Positions 60,474 through 64,000 of a stretch of DNA of 64,000 nucleotides are shown piece after piece. Position 1 is the stretch's first letter. Every line of letters starts with the position of its first letter. The DNA is from Chloroflexota bacterium (GTDB taxonomy: Bacteria > Chloroflexota > Anaerolineae > Anaerolineales > UBA4823). Under the pieces are notes generated by a model. It saw only the letters and a list, made by a program, of their open reading frames with translations, was not told the origin of the DNA and made no database searches. Both the position numbers and the translations under genes were made by a program. The stretch covers positions 1 to 64,000 of the forward strand of contig JAKOUW010000085.1 of NCBI GenBank assembly GCA_029782365.1. Reading direction: 5' to 3'.

Positions 60474-61781
60474 ATGCGAGCAGTAGATATCATTATTAAG
60501 AAAAGAGATCGAGGGGAATTGTCGAAAGAAGAGATCGAATATTTCGTCTGGGGGTTCACCAGCGGCGAGATCACAGAATACCAGGCAGCCGCCTGGGCGA
60601 TGGCGGTCTTACTTAATGGGATGACCATGCGCGAGATCACTGATTTGACCCTGGCAATGGCCCATTCCGGCGAAACGATCGACCTGAGCGGAGTAGTTGC
60701 CCTGGCGGTCGATAAACATTCTACCGGCGGAGTCGGCGACAAAACCACCCTGGTCGCAGAACCCATCGTTGCCGCCTGTGGACTGCCCGTCGGCAAGATG
60801 TCAGGTAGAGGATTGGGGTTCAGCGGCGGCACTTTGGATAAAATGGAGTCCATCCCAGGTTACCGCACGAACCTGAGCACCCAGGAGTTTATCGCCCAAC
60901 TGCGCAAGATAGGCCTGGTGCTGACCGGCCAAAGCGCCGATCTCGCCCCAGCGGATGGGAAACTTTACTCTCTGCGCGATGTAACGGGCACGGTCCAGTC
61001 CATCCCGCTAATTGCCTCCTCGGTGATGAGCAAAAAAATCGCCGCCGGAGCACAGGCGATTGTGCTGGATGTCAAGCTCGGCCTGGGGGCGTTTATGACC
61101 GATCTGCAGCAGGCTCGCCAGCTCTCCGAAACCATGGTGATGATTGGCAAACTGGCTGGTTTGCAAACTATTTGCCTGCTTTCAGATATGAATCAGCCTT
61201 TGGGCTGCGCTGTGGGCAATGCCTTAGAGGTCATCGAGGCCATTGACACCTTGCATGGCAAGGGTCCGGCAGATTTTCGAGAGCACTGCCTGACGGTGGC
61301 CGGGCACATGCTTGCTCTGGGCGGAAAGGCTGACAGCGCACAGTCTGGCAAAGAATTAGCCCTGGCGGCGCTGCAGGATGGACGCGCTTGGGAATTATTC
61401 CGCCAGTTGGTGCAGGCGCAAAACGGAGACGTATCCTTCATCGACCAACCGGACAAACTTCCCAAAGCGAACCTGGTTAAAACTGTGCGCGCCGCGCACA
61501 GCGGCTGCCTCAGCCAGGTGCATGCCCGCCTAATTGGCGAAGCATCTGTAAAACTGGGCGCTGGGCGATCCCGCAAAAGCGATCCGATTGATCACGCCGT
61601 TGGCCTGGTGATCCATCATAAAGTAGGAGACTTCATCTCAGCGGGGGAGCCGCTGTTCACCGTGCATGCCAACGATGCGGTACGATTGGAGGAAGCAGTG
61701 CAAGCTGTGCAGGCAGCTTTCCAATGGTCCGATGAGCGGGTTCCCGCATTGCCGTTGTTTTACGGTGTGGTGTCCGCCTAA
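60474..61781 (+). CDS. pdp: Pyrimidine-nucleoside (thymidine) phosphorylase
   Basis: 435 residues from ATG 60474 (GGAGG site; the frame also has a GTG 12 bp earlier). It splits thymidine or uridine with phosphate into base and (deoxy)ribose 1-phosphate. Motifs: DIIIKKRDRGELSKEEIEYF, the family signature VDKHSTGGVGDKTTL, SGRGLGFSGGTLDKMESIPG, LYSLRDVTGTVQSIPLIASSVMSKK and DVKLGLGAFM. Length and start fit Pdp/DeoA. Convergent with panE, 5 bp between stop codons. Confidence 0.95.
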   Translation: MRAVDIIIKKRDRGELSKEEIEYFVWGFTSGEITEYQAAAWAMAVLLNGMTMREITDLTLAMAHSGETIDLSGVVALAVDKHSTGGVGDKTTLVAEPIVAACGLPVGKMSGRGLGFSGGTLDKMESIPGYRTNLSTQEFIAQLRKIGLVLTGQSADLAPADGKLYSLRDVTGTVQSIPLIASSVMSKKIAAGAQAIVLDVKLGLGAFMTDLQQARQLSETMVMIGKLAGLQTICLLSDMNQPLGCAVGNALEVIEAIDTLHGKGPADFREHCLTVAGHMLALGGKADSAQSGKELALAALQDGRAWELFRQLVQAQNGDVSFIDQPDKLPKANLVKTVRAAHSGCLSQVHARLIGEASVKLGAGRSRKSDPIDHAVGLVIHHKVGDFISAGEPLFTVHANDAVRLEEAVQAVQAAFQWSDERVPALPLFYGVVSA

Positions 61782-61786
61782 AACAC

Positions 61787-62830
61787 TTACTTGCGGAATA
61801 AAGCCAGGTATGCCTTCAAATCGCCGCTATAGCGATCCAGCGGAATTTCCCGCCGGGTTAATCTCAACAGGGTTTCGTTCAAAGTCTGGTTAACCGGCGT
61901 GGGAATGCCCAACTGCCTGCCAAAGCGCACTACCGCGCCATTCAGGTAATCCACCTCGCTCTGGCTGCGCCCGGCATGGAGATCGATATGGAAAGAGGGC
62001 ATTTTGTTGCCCCGCCCCTGGCTGGCCTGGCTGGCAAACAGAGGGCGCGAGATTGCAGGCGGCAGCAGGGCGCCAAACGAAATTAAGCTGGCTGGCACCC
62101 CAGGCAAATTCACAGCGCTCAATTTGAGTGCTCTCATCACTGCCAGCGCCTCGCGCAGCATGCGCATTTCAATTTCGTACAGGTTCAAATTGGCGTAAAT
62201 CGCAGACGGCGGCAAATCCAGGATGGCCGCGCTGGCATTTGTCGTCAGGTTGGTGAGCATTTTTGACCATTTCATGCTCAGACCATCCGGGTAGAGACGC
62301 GTGTTCAAGCCCGCAGTGTTCAACGCCTCAACCACACGTGCAGAGAGTGGATGCCCACCAGCCACACCTAACCCGCGCCGGCGCTCTACAACGACATCAC
62401 CGGCATCTCGCCTGCCTACTGAGGCTGTGATCGTACCCTGGATCACTCGCTCTGCCCCCAGCACTTTGGCTAAATTTGGCTCGTTTTCCACACCATTTGA
62501 TAGGCATAAGAATGTCGGGAGTTTTGTCACTACAGGTCGGTAGCTTTCCAGCGCAGACGCGGTGTCGAACGACTTAAGCGCGAATACCGCAATATCGAAG
62601 GTGTTCTCCGCTAAAGCAGACTCAATAGAACCATAAATTTTCAAGGACGGAAAGACGTTTTCCTCTCCAGCCAGGTTCATGCGCAGACCGCGCTGGCGCA
62701 CACGATCCGCCACATCAGGGCGTTCCACAAAAACCACGCGTGCTCCAGGTTGGCGTAACAGCAGGCTGCCACCCACGTACGTCCCAATCGCTCCAGCGCC
62801 AAACACCAGCCAGCGTAATTGATCGCTCAT
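61787..62830 (-). CDS. panE: Ketopantoate reductase family protein
   Basis: 347 residues. The NADP-binding start is WLVFGAGAIGTYVGGSLL. The catalytic Lys lies in LSMKWSKMLTNLTTNASAA. The C-terminal ligand region has MPSFHIDLHAGRSQSEVDYLNGAVVRFG, typical of 2-dehydropantoate 2-reductase (pantothenate synthesis). Some homologues act on other 2-oxo acids, so the symbol is tentative. Coupled with coaD elsewhere in the window it would supply CoA. GGGAG site; lies 22 bp after the histidine phosphatase gene in the same operon. Confidence 0.88.
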   Translation of the reverse strand: MSDQLRWLVFGAGAIGTYVGGSLLLRQPGARVVFVERPDVADRVRQRGLRMNLAGEENVFPSLKIYGSIESALAENTFDIAVFALKSFDTASALESYRPVVTKLPTFLCLSNGVENEPNLAKVLGAERVIQGTITASVGRRDAGDVVVERRRGLGVAGGHPLSARVVEALNTAGLNTRLYPDGLSMKWSKMLTNLTTNASAAILDLPPSAIYANLNLYEIEMRMLREALAVMRALKLSAVNLPGVPASLISFGALLPPAISRPLFASQASQGRGNKMPSFHIDLHAGRSQSEVDYLNGAVVRFGRQLGIPTPVNQTLNETLLRLTRREIPLDRYSGDLKAYLALFRK

Positions 62831-62852
62831 GATTTCATCTCCCAGTAATAAA

Positions 62853-63512
62853 TTATTCGGTCAAATCGCTATCTTGTAAATGAGAACGATCATTTAACCC
62901 TAACACAGACCATTTGTGTTCTTCAGGGACATATGTTAGTGAGGCGAACGCCGTATTGTTGAAGCGGAAGCGAGGTCCGGTGAAATTTGCTTGTGGGGCG
63001 ATGCCCAGGATAGCATACATGACCAGGTTTAAGATACCGCCGTGAGAAACGATCAGATATCTCCCTGGCGGATTGAAAAGGATATTCTGTATGCCCTGGG
63101 CCGCCCGGATATACAGTTCCCATTGGCTTTCTCCAGTTTGCCCGATAGCCTGGTAAGGATGGATAAAAGCCGGTCGTGGATGCGTTTTATAGGCTTCTTC
63201 AGGCGCCAGGCCTTGCAGTAATCCGATATCTCGTTCCATCCAGGTTTCGTCCAGTTCAATCGGGAATTTGAAGGCATTAGCAATCATCTCCGCGGTTTGC
63301 TGGGCGCGCTGCAGAGGGCTGGCGATTATCTTATCGAAAAAAATTTCTTCCCGTTTCCAACGGCGAATCAAAGCGCGCACCTGGGCTATGCCCTTCTCGG
63401 AGAGAGGAAACTCAGCCTGTCCCTGGTGCAATCCAGCAGCATTTCCCAGTGATTGGCCATGACGCAGTAGGGTAACAAAATAAATTGATGTAGAAGAAGG
63501 GGCAGCAAACAT
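62853..63512 (-). CDS. Histidine phosphatase family protein
   Basis: 219 residues. Phosphoglycerate-mutase-like fold with LLRHGQSLGN (catalytic His), a second Arg/Glu set in SPLQRAQQTAEMI and WMERDIGLLQG, and LIVSHGGILN (second His). It could be a phosphatase of small metabolites such as alpha-ribazole or sugar phosphates, or a cofactor-dependent mutase; I cannot choose. The -10 box TATACT ends 6 nt before ATG 63512, so it is probably leaderless. It heads an operon with panE. Confidence 0.9.
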   Translation of the reverse strand: MFAAPSSTSIYFVTLLRHGQSLGNAAGLHQGQAEFPLSEKGIAQVRALIRRWKREEIFFDKIIASPLQRAQQTAEMIANAFKFPIELDETWMERDIGLLQGLAPEEAYKTHPRPAFIHPYQAIGQTGESQWELYIRAAQGIQNILFNPPGRYLIVSHGGILNLVMYAILGIAPQANFTGPRFRFNNTAFASLTYVPEEHKWSVLGLNDRSHLQDSDLTE

Positions 63513-63518
63513 GGCGAA

Positions 63519-63524
63519 AGTATA
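63519..63524 (-). promoter_or_regulatory. -10 box of leaderless histidine-phosphatase/panE operon
   Basis: Minus-strand TATACT, 6 nt before ATG 63512. Confidence 0.45.
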
Positions 63525-63564
63525 TCATACCGCGTGAGCACGCCAGGGCTAGAGAACGCCGCCT

Positions 63565-64000
63565 TCAAATCAGAGATAGATCACGGCGCAGTAAATCATC
63601 CAGGCTTTCACGCGCTTGCACCAGGCAAGCCCGGCCATCTTTGACCCAAACGACGGCCGGACGCCGGGCGCCATTGTAATTGCTCCCCATGCTGAGTTGG
63701 TAAGCGCCAGACACAGGCACAGCAATCAATTCTCCGGCCTGGATGGCAGGCATATTGAGGTTCTCGATGAGCACATCGCCGCTCTCACAATACGGGCCTG
63801 CCATCCAGGCTGGTCCCGCTGATGGCCTCTCCGGCGATGCAACCGGCAGCGCGGAATATCGGGCCCCATACAGAGCCACGCGCGGATTATCGGCCATGCC
63901 CCCATCCATCAAAAGCCAGCGGCGGGTAGCGGTGTTTTTTACCGCGTTCACACAGTACACAGCCAGACCGGCTCGCGCCACGAGGCTGCGGCCAGGCTCC
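63565..64000 (-). CDS. lysA: Diaminopimelate decarboxylase, C-terminal part (cut by window edge)
   Basis: The reading continues through the right edge: EPGRSLVARAG at the edge, then DGGMADNPRVALYGARY, GPYCESGDVLI, IAVPVSGAYQLSMGSNYNG and ESLDDLLRRD. These are the C-terminal PLP and substrate motifs of LysA, the last step of lysine synthesis (decarboxylation of meso-diaminopimelate); the Cys-Glu-Ser-Gly motif supplies active-site residues across the dimer. An internal ATG at 63981 is not the start, because family sequence continues upstream of it. About 300 N-terminal residues lie outside the window. Confidence 0.95.
   Translation of the reverse strand, partial: EPGRSLVARAGLAVYCVNAVKNTATRRWLLMDGGMADNPRVALYGARYSALPVASPERPSAGPAWMAGPYCESGDVLIENLNMPAIQAGELIAVPVSGAYQLSMGSNYNGARRPAVVWVKDGRACLVQARESLDDLLRRDLSLI

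Overview
The window reads as a chromosomal segment of a Chloroflexota bacterium, most likely of the Anaerolineae. This is inferred from gene style, not from a database search. The signs are a high-GC coding background, Pro/Thr-rich 'TPTPT' linkers in secreted proteins, a RecG with a long N-terminal extension, a GlyA-GcvT fusion, F420-type LLM oxidoreductases, and repeated -10 boxes only 6-7 nt before a start codon (leaderless style). There is no rRNA operon, CRISPR array, IS element or prophage. Two tRNA genes are present (Val-UAC and Leu-UAA).

Layout. 1-1.45 kb: N-terminal part of a large minus-strand SpvB/Rhs-type surface protein; its signal peptide is encoded by an 8-bp tandem repeat and is out of frame with the body. 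1.7-6 kb: a lipoprotein, then Ser/Thr kinase, rpe and a DUF2804 protein. 6-15.6 kb: rpmB diverging from a long housekeeping operon: asp23, fakA, two DegV/FakB proteins, a creatininase-like protein, recG, coaD and a coiled-coil protein. 15.6-25 kb: an OmpR-type two-component pair, a TGS-type nucleoside kinase, an FKBP isomerase, an aminotransferase and a 1037-residue GlyA-GcvT fusion. 25-34.3 kb: a less conserved, more AT-rich stretch with a lipoprotein, small membrane proteins, a PAS-only protein, a CGNR regulator facing a small protein and an EamA exporter, a NarL/NarX-type pair, and two membrane proteins.

34.3-39.2 kb: tRNA-Val, an RpiR regulator, a fumarylacetoacetase-family enzyme, a Pro/Thr-rich membrane protein and the psuK-psuG pseudouridine catabolism pair. 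39.2-44.7 kb: the least explained part. A 468-residue coiled-coil protein sits behind a promoter carrying a perfect GAAC-N4-GTTC (LexA-type) palindrome. It faces two translationally coupled SPFH-like membrane proteins, followed by a PHP-domain protein. 44.6-52.1 kb: an orphan PAS histidine kinase, tRNA-Leu, a PIG-L deacetylase, an F420-type oxidoreductase, fbp, a short-chain dehydrogenase coupled to an acyltransferase, and an AlkZ-related protein. 52.1-55.2 kb: a glyoxylate-bypass operon (aceB-aceA). 55.2-64 kb: a Ser/Thr kinase with a beta-propeller sensor, upp, ruvB-queA-pdp, panE, a histidine phosphatase and the C-terminal part of lysA, cut by the window edge.

Together the genes suggest a free-living heterotroph able to grow on C2 units or fatty acids (glyoxylate bypass, fatty-acid kinase) and to salvage pyrimidines and pseudouridine (upp, pdp, psuGK, uridine-kinase-like protein), with much membrane signalling. 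The strongest candidates for new biology are the repeat-controlled surface protein at the left edge, the putatively SOS-controlled coiled-coil gene beside the SPFH pair, and the GlyA-GcvT fusion with its structured leader.
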